NCBI GenBank assembly: GCA_003184365.1
Contig: NKYR01000019.1
Location: forward strand, 1-64,000
Length of the DNA stretch: 64,000 nt
Reading direction: 5' to 3'
Origin: Evernia prunastri
Lineage: Eukaryota; Ascomycota; Lecanoromycetes; Lecanorales; Parmeliaceae
Shown here: positions 51,989 to 63,206 of the stretch, piece by piece
Layout of the letters: every line of letters begins with the position of its first letter
How positions within the stretch are numbered: position 1 is the stretch's first letter
Translations under genes and position numbers: made by a program
Notes under the pieces: model-generated
Seen by the model: only the letters and a program-made list of their open reading frames with translations
Told to the model about the DNA's origin: nothing
Database searches by the model: none

Positions 51989-53921
51989 GGGGGGTGGGGT
52001 TCGAGTGGCTAGGGTAGGGGGGATGAGAGCGGCGCGGAATGTTTGGGTAGGTTGGCTTTGTGGGTGATGGGTAGATCGTTGTGTGTGCTAATGGTAAATG
52101 CGTTTTTCAAGACTGGGAAGTGTTGGAATTTGGTTGTGGTGATTGATTCTCAGCCTCGCCGAGGTTGCTATGTCAGCCACTCTATCAGTAGGGCATACCA
52201 TATAAGGATAAATTCCCAAGGGAGCTCTGAGATAGAGAATTTCAAAGCATCCTACATCATTCTTTTCTACCTGATCATTTTAACAGAAACTGTATCTTTT
52301 CGAGACGAAGGGGACAATTACTATGGTAACAGCTGATGTGCGGGCTGGGAGTACACAGAGGCGTGATGTTGGTCCATAAAACAGCTCACAAGATTATATA
52401 AATGATATGCGCTGGTTCTTTCTCCGCAGCTCAATTTTTTTGCTGGATCCCCTTTATGGAAAGCTCCAGCCTTCACCCACGTCGACCTCCAGTCTGTTCT
52501 TGAACTATCGTTTGGGGATACGCTAGGGCAGACTCACGCGTTCTTCGTCTGAAGCAATCCAGAGTGAAAAGTTCTTTATGCTTGCGTCTGCAACCTGACC
52601 GCTCTTGTCGCCATGGATGCGGAGGCTGTCGTGTCCGATTATAAGAGCCTCTCTATTCTTAGGTATCATTTTCACCTCGGCACCGAAACAGCTGACGATA
52701 TTGTTGATGTAGTTGCGCCGACCCGGCACCGATCTAGCAAGCGAGTAGATATTTGAAGATCATGACGTGCCCAGTGTTAGGATGACGCCCAAATCTATCT
52801 GTTCGATGTGGGCCTGGAGTGACTTGAGATAATACAAAAGGTGTGGGCGAAAGTGGACGAAATGATAGCATGATGCCGCCAGAGAAGAGACCGAATGATA
52901 GTCCAATACCGGTAGTCGGCCGGTACATATAAGCCTTACTCATGACACACATCTCCTTGCTGACATTTTCTGATATAAGTCTCGTTCCTTATAGCTTGAA
53001 CAACGCGATATTCGGTATTGCCATGAATATGCGACACTCTAACCCCGATCCTGACTGTGGCGAAAAGTCGCTCCAATCAAGCAAGATTATATTCATTGCG
53101 AGACAGCGTACGATCTGTTGGTTTGCGGGAAGCGTGTTGCTCCGTTGGCAGTGTGAGCGCCGCTGGAGAGCACGATCGCCACAGTAGGGTTCGAGGTTAG
53201 TCGATCGCATAGCATGGCAATTTCGCATAGAAGGACGTGATCCGTGTCAGGGACGCGATCATGGGAGCTGTATATCTATGAGCTCCTCAGTAGTGCAGGG
53301 CTCTACAATCAATTCCATCTCTTTCAGAGCATTTGAATCTTCTCTCACCTTTCCGCGCTTACATTTAGTCGTTTAGCTAGCTAGCACCACTCCAAGTCAT
53401 ACGGCTGTAGATATGGCAATTCTTCTTAGTGCTGAGGTACGAGAGTACGCCTATGACGGTCTCTATGCTATGGGTCGGTCATTTTTGTTTGCACATTATT
53501 CAGGTCACATGGTTCCTCGATTATGTGGGACGACTTAGACCGGAACCCGTGCAGAAAGAAGGGAGCCGAGCGGAAGTCGAGTTTGGCAGGTTTGGCGTGC
53601 AATATGGCCTTGCGGAAGGGTACAGCGCAGATATCTTCCGCACACGTAGATGTCCGACCAACCTAATCACGCTTCACGTACCTGGTTTTGGGTTTTCGAA
53701 GCAGTGGCTAGGTAAGTGGCACGATAATTGTGCTCTCTTTTCCCGATGTTTGCTCCAGGGAGATCCAACGTTATATATGCTCCTCTCCATCGATTCTTAA
53801 TGACTCTTACACACCTGCGAAGCACATCGTGGATCATTCGGTCTTTTGAAAAAACAAAACCCACTTTCCACCACTGGTGACCTCGAGCAGTGGATAGATG
53901 CTCCAGTCTGGATCGATTATC
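51989..53921. other. Intergenic, no supported gene
   Basis: Short frames on both strands, for example plus 53429-53800, with no clear motif or splice partner. Confidence 0.45.
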
Positions 53922-54701
53922 ATGGAGCCTCGAGTGTCTGTCGCCCGCAAACCTGCAGTCCTATTTGTCCACGGAGGCTTTCACTTGCCAGCGACTTATA
54001 CTCCGTTCTTAGATCGCCTCTCGAATGCAGGATTCACCGTCCGTTGCCCGTATCTGAAGACTAGTGGTGATGCCGAGCCGCCCAGTGCAACTTTCCAGAG
54101 CGACGTCGCAGCTGTGCGCAATGCGGCATGGGAACTAGTCTGCGAGGGCCATAAAATCACAGTTCTTTCGCATTCTTACGGCGGACTTGTGGCTTCCGAA
54201 GCAGTGACAGGGGAACTCTATGCGAAGGATGGAATGGCAGGAGTAATCCAACTCATCTACGTGAGCGCTTGGTTGGTCCCGAAGGGTACTATCGTGCCTG
54301 AAATGGTTAATAAATACGGGCACTATTCTTCATTAAAAGTGGACCCGAATGAATATGGAATGGCGCGGCCAATCAATGGCCGAGAGGCATTCTATCATGA
54401 CATTCGAAAAGAGGAGGCGGAAGAATTGACGAAGAAGCTTGTCACGCAGAATCTGGCGGCGCTCCAAACTCCCATAAGTCATTCGCCTTGGATGGACCTT
54501 CCAACTCTTTACGTGCACTGTACGATAGATATGGCGCTTGGCTTTGACTTGCAGAGGATTATGGTGGATAAGGCCATTAAGAGCGGTGCAGGGGCATTTA
54601 ATGTGCGTACGCTGGAATCGAGCCATAGCCCCTTTTGGAGCATGCCAGTGGCGTTGCTAAGAATTGTGGAAGATGCTTGGAGACCCTACAGGGATGGCTA
54701 A
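53922..54701 (+). CDS. Alpha/beta-hydrolase fold protein
   Basis: 259 residues from ATG 53922 (MEPRVSVARKPAVLFVHGGF); an in-frame ATG at 53898 would add eight residues. VLFVHGGFH is the oxyanion-loop motif. VLSHSYGGLVASEAV carries the nucleophile Ser, with Ser instead of the first Gly of GxSxG. LYVHCTIDMALGFDLQ holds the acid, and SSHSPFWSMP the catalytic His. All three triad residues are therefore present. Length and layout match fungal AB-hydrolase-family small esterase-like enzymes, often annotated near secondary-metabolism or stress genes. Substrate unknown. It sits among RING genes without evident functional link. Confidence 0.85.
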   Translation: MEPRVSVARKPAVLFVHGGFHLPATYTPFLDRLSNAGFTVRCPYLKTSGDAEPPSATFQSDVAAVRNAAWELVCEGHKITVLSHSYGGLVASEAVTGELYAKDGMAGVIQLIYVSAWLVPKGTIVPEMVNKYGHYSSLKVDPNEYGMARPINGREAFYHDIRKEEAEELTKKLVTQNLAALQTPISHSPWMDLPTLYVHCTIDMALGFDLQRIMVDKAIKSGAGAFNVRTLESSHSPFWSMPVALLRIVEDAWRPYRDG

Positions 54702-55107
54702 GAGAGCCATTAGTTGACGTTCTTTATGAAGGACACTTGATCGGTGCACTTGCAACCACATCATGTTTCAATCTTCCTCTGCTCTGAATCGTAGAGAGTG
54801 CGGATGAGCTCCCTGTACAAGTATAAACTACCGTTCTTTGTTCAGGCAGGGGCCTTTACGACCAACAAAGATGATACTCGTTGTGTCTTTCGCTGCATCG
54901 AGAACTGGTCTTTGTTGTATCTTTGACACTCTTTCCTTCATGGCAAAAAGGTAACCATGTTTTATCTGTTCCACATTTCGGCTTTAGAATTCCTTCCAAT
55001 CATAGTATTCGACGTCCAAGACCGAACTGTGCTCGAGGAACATTTCAGCATTCTGGAGCGGCATCGGCTCCATTCGAAAGTTGCCACTCACGTATCGAGA
55101 TCAAGAA
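54702..55107. other. Intergenic, no recognisable gene
   Basis: Short gap before RING 5; nothing supported. Confidence 0.5.
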
Positions 55108-55806
55108 ATGGATGTAGCTCGAGCTTCAGGGGTTACGGCTTCAATATCGTCATCTGTGCTCCCATCAATCAAGAGACTCCTAGAGACGCTCCCAGAAGTT
55201 CAGTTCAAGGATCTCGCGGAGGATTGCAAAAACTGCAATATATGCATGGAGCAGTTTACCAGCGATACCAATACCGAAAAGCCGGTTTCACTGACTTGCG
55301 GGCATATATTCGGATCTTCCTGCATCGAATCCTGGGTTTCTTCCTCGCAGGTAAGCCAGCCAACATGTCCAATGTGTCGCGCAAGTCTGACTTCCGGATC
55401 TTGCATATCGCGCTGGGAGCACTTCGCAACCATCATGCAACAAGAGCCATACACTTCCTTATCACAAACTCTGCACCGTGCTGGCACACCAACATCAGAA
55501 CAGTATGATTCGGCAGTGGAGCTCGCGTCGCTCTTTTACCAAGTTGTGATGGAGATTGTCGCGCACCATCGGCACCACGGTGTTCCGTCGTCGGATCTGC
55601 TGATTCAGTCGGCGCAGGCGGTAGCTAACCGTATGGGTCGTTTGCATGTTTTGCTGAAGCCCACGATGGATGCGATGTGCGTGACGGTACCGTGGGATGA
55701 GTCTGGTCCGCCTGTTGTCAGGTTATTGGATTTGAGGTATGAGCGAGCGTTCAAGAAGGCGTTTGAGAGCATGGCACATATCGAACGAATGGCCGCTTCG
55801 GAGTGA
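55108..55806 (+). CDS. RING-finger protein 5 of the cluster
   Basis: 232 residues from ATG 55108 (MDVARASGVTASISSSVLP). The pre-RING LPEVQFKDLAEDCKNC leads into CNICMEQF, then LTCGHIFGSSCIESW and TCPMCRASLTS. The HxxG variant is present. The C-terminal half (ANRMGRLHVLLKPTMDA, WDESGPPVVRLLD, SMAHIERM) matches that of RING 6 (SRQMGQLYVRHGKTVRM, WGPSGPLVQFLKD, MQMRELER). The two are therefore closer paralogues, in opposite orientation, flanking the broken kinase-like gene. Single exon; presumed E3-like activity unproven. Confidence 0.82.
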   Translation: MDVARASGVTASISSSVLPSIKRLLETLPEVQFKDLAEDCKNCNICMEQFTSDTNTEKPVSLTCGHIFGSSCIESWVSSSQVSQPTCPMCRASLTSGSCISRWEHFATIMQQEPYTSLSQTLHRAGTPTSEQYDSAVELASLFYQVVMEIVAHHRHHGVPSSDLLIQSAQAVANRMGRLHVLLKPTMDAMCVTVPWDESGPPVVRLLDLRYERAFKKAFESMAHIERMAASE

Positions 55807-56154
55807 ACGATCAATATTTGATCGTGGAGAGTGGCTGATGTCGTGGTGGTGGTGAGTGAGCTGGATGCTTGGCATTGATATGTAACGCACTAATGTAATC
55901 TGTAATTAAATACATACAATTTTCTGATAGACGTATCGTAACGGAAGGATGACCCCTTTTTGCCACAAAAAAAAATTAGGTGGATTTGCCGCGTCAGGGA
56001 TTGAGGCTGAGGCTGAAATATGATTATGGTCACAGCCCCTCATCGTGCTCTGTCCGGATTTCCAGCTCTCACCATCTATGAATGTCAAGTGCGGATCATT
56101 TACGATGGTCTGAATTGCATAATCTTTTGTGATTCCTCCTGTCACCCCTCAGAT
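55807..56154. other. Short intergenic, no gene
   Basis: Tail of RING 5 and upstream part of the kinase-like pseudogene. Confidence 0.5.
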
Positions 56155-57654
56155 ATGTCTGGGATAGCCTTTGGCGTCTTAGCGATACCAGAAATTATTC
56201 TCTCATTTGCAAAGATTGGTAAATTTATCTTTGATCGAATCCAGGCTTTCAACAACGCCCCGCAGTATCTTCAAGAGCTCAAGTTGTTTGGCTACGACAT
56301 CTACAGTGGTCAATTGCAGGCAAGCTTTCAAGTGGTCTCATATTTGATAAGAGAAACATCCGAATCGACGCTGAGGTCGATCTCCGAGCGTCACGTTACA
56401 AGGCTGGAATCACTGCTAGACAAAGCTCAAACAATACTGGACAAGGCTATAGATCGGACTGGCAACGTGAATAGACTGTAATTCGCGGGCAGTGGGGAAA
56501 GGAAGTTGAAGGAAGTCGCTGGACAAATCAGCAAATGGCAGCTAGAATTCTCCATATTCATTGCTCTCGTTAACGTTAAGACACATATACGACCATTAGA
56601 AAGGCTTCTGACTTGGCGGACCTTTCAGACCATCACAAGTCCAAGCTCCACCTACTGCACTACTATCAATGGGGCCCCTTATATCACCCTTGCACGCGCT
56701 GAAATAAAAACCGCGGGCAAATCACAGGAAATTTCAGTTATGATAGAGCATCCAAGCCTTCGAGATCCTGGTGGCTCAGAGCCGCCAGAGGTTGCTGAGC
56801 TCGTGTCCATGGCCGATTATTTGGCACATCATCTGGTCTCGAGCAACGCGATATCCAGCATGCTCCCATGTTTGGGATATCGCGTAAAGCCAAGCGTTCA
56901 GCTCATCTTCCAGATTCCTCCTGATTTGGAGAGGCCGCAGACTTTGAACGACCTCATCACTGCTACCGTAACGATAATAAGTCATACGGATGGAGCATTC
57001 CGTAAACAGCGACTACAGTTAGGTCGACAACTCTCGGAAGCGATCTACTCGGTTCACATGGCACAGCTGGTTCACAAGAACATCCGTCCAGAAACCATCG
57101 TCGTGCTAGATCCAATCAAAGGAAACAATGTTGGCGAATATAGTCTGAAACTCGGTTTGCCGTTTCTCACAGACTGGAACATGCTCAGAGATGTGGAAGA
57201 TCCATCTTCAAGGACTGGAGACGATGACTGGATCAGAGACATATACCGACATCCAAATTGGCAAGGCCTTCAGCCCGAAAGGCGCTATAACATCAATACT
57301 TCGCGTTTTCAGTACAGCATTCGTATACTTGGTAGCGTTCTTGGCACGGTAAGGATAATCTGGGCCAGGGTTCGACCTTCAATTCCTGTACAGAAGCTAC
57401 ATACGATCAAAATTTGGAAACATGGGTCGAGGATGCCTGAAGAGGAACAGCCAGTGATCCAAGAGCTGGGTCTGATCTGTCCCTACAGAATGATAGCTCA
57501 AATTGTATGTGTCTTGTCTTCCCAGGTAACGAGCCTAATTTTGAAAAATTGGAAGCCAAATGAGCAACTCGTCCACGGTCGAGACAGCGAGAGAGGAACA
57601 TATGGGAAGTACGTAGCTGGTTCATACTTTGCGAAAAAGAACTCCATTTACTGA
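56155..57654 (+). pseudogene. HeLo-like N-terminus plus pseudokinase gene, broken
   Basis: ATG 56155 opens MSGIAFGVLAIPEIILSFAK, a hydrophobic-then-helical N-terminus in the style of fungal HeLo-like or prion-propagation domains. TAA at 56479 interrupts the frame. The same frame continues as ERKLKEVAGQISKWQLEF and on to a kinase-like C-lobe: YSVHMAQLVHKNIRPETIVV replaces the HRD loop with HKN, and DIYRHPNWQGLQPERRYN is typical of this fungal family. Past about 57505 the expected sequence is partly in another frame (CLVFPGNEPNFEKLE). Such proteins are linked to fungal heterokaryon-incompatibility and NLR-like defence. This copy seems non-functional. No 50-bp intron fits the first stop. Confidence 0.65.
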
Positions 57655-57835
57655 CAACCGAAGTACGCAAGCCTACCTTACACTGCCTTCCTCTCCACGG
57701 AAGCAATAACATTAGCATAGGTTAAGTACTTTATTCTCTGACACTCACCATATCCTACAGTAATCCTGTCACACACGCTATGAAAATGTCAAATTACTAA
57801 ATTGATCATATCAGCCCTTCTTTTGCATCGAAAAC

Positions 57836-58741
57836 TCAAGACTTCACCTTCTTCTCGCCACTCCTACGCTCTAGTTCTCTCATCTGCATCATAATCGAGT
57901 CATAATACATCGAATCATTTGGATCCTTCAGGAATTGAACCAACGGACCCGACGGGCCCCACGACTCCACTGGCAACTCCCTTCCACTGGGCATCCGCAC
58001 GGTCTTGCCATGTCGGACGTACAATTGACCCATCTGCCTCGAAACGATCGCCAACGCCTCGTCGATGAGGTTAAGCGGGTGCAGCGCTGGGAGTCCCCGG
58101 CTCACGGGTTCGTATGCTAGGGTCGCAATGCGGTAGGACCATCGTACCCGTTTTGCCGACACGTCAGGACCTGCATGATGCCAGATGCTGGATAGCATGT
58201 CTGGGGAGACAGATGGCGGTTCCGTCCATCGCAAGCCTGTTCTGTGTTTGGGGTGATAGATGGTATCGGGAGCCATGGCTTCGATGGCTGGTATGTCGGG
58301 CTCGAAGAGGACGGGTCGGCATAGTGGACAGGTTTTGTTGGGGATTGTTCCGGTGGTGTCGGATGAGGTGAGCCATGCGGCGATGCAGGAAGAGCCCATC
58401 GTATGGCCGCATCTGGTAGATGAACTTGTCAGCTGCTTCTCTGATCATAAGGATAGGGGTTTCACTGCTAATCGATCGTCGATGGAATTATAGACTTACG
58501 TGAGGGATATTGGAAATTCTTCGGCCTTGATAGAGGGTGCCATACATATATGACACGTCTGATCGTGTTCTGGTAGTCCTTGCATTTTGACAATGGGAAG
58601 AGAATGTAGAAGACTGACCGCTGCATGCGTTGGCTTCATGGCTTTGCTGTTTTGAGAGGTGTTCTCCGTACTTTGAGGAACTCTTGTTGCCTTGGATCCA
58701 GGAAATGCTTGAATGTCAGGTGGGCGAGGATGCGGATACAT
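57836..58741 (-). CDS. RING-finger protein 6 of the cluster, one intron
   Basis: Minus-strand exons 58741-58500 and 58412-57836; the 87-bp intron has GTAAGTC and CTACCAG and splits the RING. 272 residues. Exon 1 ends with LPIVKMQGLPEHDQTC, CHICMAPS and PISLT. Exon 2 starts CGHTMGSSCIAAW and goes on to TCPLCRPVLFEPD. The HxxG variant and conserved Trp are present. The C-terminal half matches RING 5, so the two are an inverted paralogue pair. An intron in RING 6 but not in RING 5 implies gain or loss after duplication. Start ATG 58741 is the first ATG in the frame (MYPHPRPPDIQAF). Confidence 0.8.
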
Positions 58742-59973
58742 AAGCGAAGAAGAAGTGGAAGAGCACAAAGAGATGAATTAGGTCACCAGCGAGTAATGGG
58801 TGTTGTGAAATTTGATTGTGTTTTTTCAAAGAACGTGATAATGTGATGTGGACCGCGACAGCTTAGGGTGTTACGCCTCGATAGCCACACTTGAGTTGTC
58901 GGGAACAAATTCAGAGATCCTTGACCCCATGTCGTCAGCATGTTAGGTTACGTTGAGAGGTGCTTGTGTGGTAGAGACATCGGTATGTTTGGGCGCTGAG
59001 ACAAAGACGGCGGTGCGAGTCTGGGAGGTTAGGGTTCATTCAATCTATCTTTGTGTCCTTGGAATGTACCGAGCAACATGTATGCGAAAAAAAAGATCAA
59101 CACGGCGTGTTTTCTCTGGATTTGTTCAGTATAGGAGGCCAACCTTGGTTTTTGAGAACACAGAATGCCGCAGGGCTTTGAGGAATAGCAATTAGACTGT
59201 CTGCAAGCACCGGCTAGTGCCACCGCCTTACACGGATTTTGAGGGAACAGGGGCAGTTCTCGTGACTCTTTTAGTGGATTGGGATACGATCAGCCCAAAT
59301 CATGAACGGTTTACCCGCTGTTATCCTTACCCGACTCAATCAGTTTTCAAACACTCAACACTTGAGAAACTCGAAGCTGTCTGTGATACAAGTGTGAGCC
59401 CAACACAGTTGATCAAATGTAAGTTGTCTTCCTCCAACTCCGATCGCTTTTCGAACTCCACCTTAACGAATCGAGCCAGAAGGTATCGTAGGCTTCTTTC
59501 AGACCAAGCGCTATCAGACAGAGCAAACATTCCACGCTCTGGCAAGGCTCGTCTTTAGACTAATAACGCCCCCCAAGACTACAAAGCCAAGCCTCAGAGT
59601 AGTCTCGTCGTCAAATTTCTCCGATCGCTTCAAGTCGTCAGGCGGGGAGACCTTTGGAGGCACCAGCAGTGCGATATGTGTCATGAGCTATACTGTTTTA
59701 ACTGGGAAGAGAAGCCGCTCAAGCTCTCGTAAGAATCTCTCCGATATTATCGAAGCGTGCTTCGTTTTTCACGCAGTACATCCAAAACATCTTAATGAGA
59801 GGCTAGATAGGAATTAGCTGACGTTGCTTTTCAAGATGCGGGCACATGTTCGGAAGCGCTTGTATAGTGGAGTGGCTGTCCCCTACGAACAGCCTTAGAT
59901 CAAACAACACTTGTCCAATAGTAAGTTACGTTCACTGAGCCACCTTTTCCTGACTCAGATTGCAATTTGAGTG

Positions 59974-60068
59974 GCAAGACATGTCGTACGATTCCGGGAC
60001 TCTTGGGACATGTTTTACGACACCGAGCTGGTCCCGGAAGAGATATGCTCACTCGAGATGTCATAAAG
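59974..60068 (+). repeat. Dispersed repeat, intergenic copy
   Basis: 95 bp similar to 22502-22600. Shares GCAAGACATGTCGTA, GGGACATGTTTT, TGGTCCC, GAAGAGATATGCTCACTC and TCATAAAG in the same order and spacing. It also contains the inverted repeat CCGGGAC...GTCCCGG. No gene structure surrounds it here. Confidence 0.6.
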
Positions 60069-60964
60069 TGCCGAAAGATTATATTCCCACACCACGACCG
60101 GTTGTTCTGGGATGGCACTTCATATACGCCGGACACGTACGGACTCCATTTTTCAGTGCCTCTCCTCACCTCTCCACATGATTATACTAATATTCGGGGC
60201 TCTCTACCACTCCGTTGAGTAGGTTTGGTGAAAGAATATTGGTGGTTTGGCGGTCTCGTGGCAGGATCTACCTTGTAAATGTACTGTTTTCAGCAGTAGT
60301 AGTCCCAAAGCTTGAATCTTCACGTCAAGGCACGGGATGCTTCGCTCCTAAAACAGTACTAGGACCGCCAATGACAGAACTCAGCTGTAGATCGATAGTA
60401 ACATTGAGTTTTAGAGCACTGACCGTGACGTATGATTGGCAGCACCTTATCCAAATGGAGAAGATGCTTTGTGCTAAGTCGGGAGCGCGTTTACTCGCAA
60501 TTTTGAGTCGGTAGCGCCTTACGGTCTTATGTCAGTACACTTTGGCTCGGGATCAACTGGCAGTATGCACAGTCTGAATGCTAGTCTGATCGACCATGAC
60601 GAGATAGCGGCAGTATCTGGATAAGTGGCTTCTTTTGAAATGTAAGGTGAGATATTCTTTGATGAGAATTCTGCGATCGAGTATGAGAAAAGTAGAAAGT
60701 CTGGCGTATCTCCGATGTGGATCTACCTAGTCAAGGCGTCCTTCGTGAGTGCCCTGTCGAGTTGTGCCCTTCGCACCTTCTCTACTTGGTGCTTCTGGAG
60801 AGGGGCAAATCAAGACTCTTGAGCGACCCTCAGCAAAAACACATCATACGCGCAGTTATATTTTTTTCGTCGTAATATTCTAAACCATATACCCAGAATA
60901 TTAGTTACACGAAGATCTGGCCGGAAGATAGGATCAAGCTGTCCGCCTGGAGCGCCGATCCAAC

Positions 60965-61225
60965 ATGAGCGCCGCTGCTGTGCAAAGAGCGAATATTATT
61001 CGCGGAGCCACCACACTCCTGGACTCGCTACGCGTGGTCCATCTCAATGAGTTGAGAAATGCTGGTGATCGGACCTGTGATGACTGCTGGCTCCCTGATA
61101 CGACGACGCTGAAGACCCTTTTCGTAGGGGCCCCACTGGGGGAACCATCTTTGAGTACGCAGCTGAGATACCGTACGTTCAACGCTTCTTCAATGCTCGG
61201 TTTGCGTCGCACGTGGATGTTCTAA
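60965..61225 (+). pseudogene. Possible relic of a seventh RING gene
   Basis: 86 codons. LLDSLRVVHLNELRNAGDRT is followed by CDDCWLPDTT, which resembles the pre-RING motif and first Cys pair of the cluster genes at the expected spacing. No second half of a RING follows and the frame ends at TAA. Weak evidence. Confidence 0.25.
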
Positions 61226-63206
61226 ATAGGATAACTGACTATGAGAACGTCACAGATGCGGCCACATCTTAGCCAGGCATTTTATATAGAAAAATATTAG
61301 TTAAATCAATAGTTAAAGAAGAAGAAGAAATAAGAAAGATACATCTGGTCGCGTGACTTAAGGCCCAGCAATATCGGATCTAGCCGTCGTAAACCGCGTT
61401 ATCGACCTCGCCCTTATAAGTGTGTTCCTCCAAGAATACTTCAGAACATCTCAATTTTAATATAGTAATATTTCATTATATAAAAGTTTAGAATAGTAGC
61501 TATAGAAATTTAGCGTAGAAAAAAAGAGGAAAAAAAAAAGTGCTCTGAATTTTGTCCTACCGTTAATGATCGTCCGCCGTATCGCGGCCCGCCGAGGGTT
61601 GCCTAGACAATGCACTCGAAAGTTCGAGTAAAGTGTGTGTGTGTGATTCTTACGTCGGAGAGGCGTCCCCATAGCCATAGGCCACGGTGGAACTCTTTTA
61701 CCCCACTCGGCCTTGCGGCCACGTCCGGTATTAAGTATAGATGGCTTGCTGGAATAATTATCGGGTCCTCTAATAGGTACGGCTTCGTTTCGGGTGCAGG
61801 GTTAGGGCTGATGACTGTCCGTCAGCAGTAAAAAAGATGGAAGTCACCTATCTTGCATATGCATCTAACTCGTTGCGCTTTTATCGGAGGCTGACGTGGC
61901 TGCGGCGTATTCCGAACTGAGGTCGCTTCAAAGACCTGGATATGCAGTATACGCATTTGCTTCATAATCAAAAGACCCGACTGGCTGCTCACTCTATAAA
62001 GCACCTCGAAGTGATGAGCAGAACAGAAAGTCCAATGCATTCTACTGAAAGAATAATTTTAGGTCTACTACTCTACGAGTCTCAATTGAAGCGAAAGAAA
62101 TCGCGCAGTCTGCGTGAAAGAGACACGAAAAAGACTCCGGCACCTGATACGAATTTCAAAGATTATGCTCCTCTTGTCGCAACGACTTACGGACCACATC
62201 GACTCAGGGCAACTATTGGATGATAGTCTTGGCATGTACCATGCCTGTGGTATGATGAACGAGAGGGCCGCACAGAACGGGCGAAGCACGAAGCTTGGGA
62301 AATAAGCAACAATTAAACCCGACTAATGTTCCTCTTCCAAAAAGAAAACCCCATCAGCGACATCACCGAATCTTACTCAGCTTAGTACATGTTGTGTGCT
62401 GTTCTGCAGTCCCGATCGCCTGCAGCATGCTGTATTTGGTTGGTGCCAGATACAACGTAGTCGCCGAGCCAATCTCAATTGCTGCAGGGCTGTAAGCTGA
62501 CCGTCTCCACCTCTATTGACTCCAAATGTGTATAGCCAGATATTTTCCGCATTGCATATTATTATCACAAATTCTATGCACTATTCCGAAGTAGTCGGTC
62601 CAATATGCAAAACACGTTGAGGACGAGGCTGTCGTTTCCTGAAGATTTGCTCACCTGTTCACCCAACGCATTAAGGGATTTGTCGACCTGTTGAATCTAA
62701 CCTTTGAAAAGACAAGATCCCGCTGCATCAAACAGAACCGGTAGTCCAATGGTTTGCTGCTTCTTTTATTTTCGCTCTTTCTTTCTTTGGGTTTCTTTTC
62801 CTCCCCCCCCCTTTTTTTTGGAGAGAGGGTGGGAATAGGGCTGTGCGTGAAGAGCCCTATCGCTCCGCTGACAAGTGTCTCTGTTATTCCACACAACTGC
62901 AAGCGATTATGGCTTACTTGAAGCATATGATGCTACCCGCAAGGCCAATGAAATGGCAATCGCTGCCCCACGTCTGACAGAGACTCGTCCGCCAAGTGCA
63001 TACGCATTGCGCAGTACCTTTTCAGCTCCCCACGTTCCCCTCACAGCCTTGTGCTGGATAATATGACCAGGTCAGAGTGCGCTCACTATGGGAGGTTTTT
63101 TGTTCACCGAGCGTTCTCAGTTATTAATATCCGTTACCCAGACTCAGATCTCTACTTTTCCAAACATCTCTGGATTAGCCCTTCACATTTCGCACCGCCA
63201 TCCGCA

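Larger units (their letters stand above)
58742..63206. other. Gene-poor, partly AT-rich stretch; dispersed repeat and possible RING relic
   Basis: No intact gene seen. 59974-60068 is the second copy of the element found in the Zn2Cys6 intron. 60965-61225 may be a RING relic. 60840-61560 is AT-rich with A-runs, possibly an old degraded transposon. 62760-62830 has TTTC and C-rich tracts. Confidence 0.45.

Noticed and set aside
53429..53800. 123-codon + frame upstream of the hydrolase
   Set aside because: No recognisable motif and no plausible exon connection to the hydrolase.
60840..61560. Degraded transposon
   Set aside because: AT-rich and motif-poor, but I see no terminal repeats, target-site duplication or transposase fragments to support the call.
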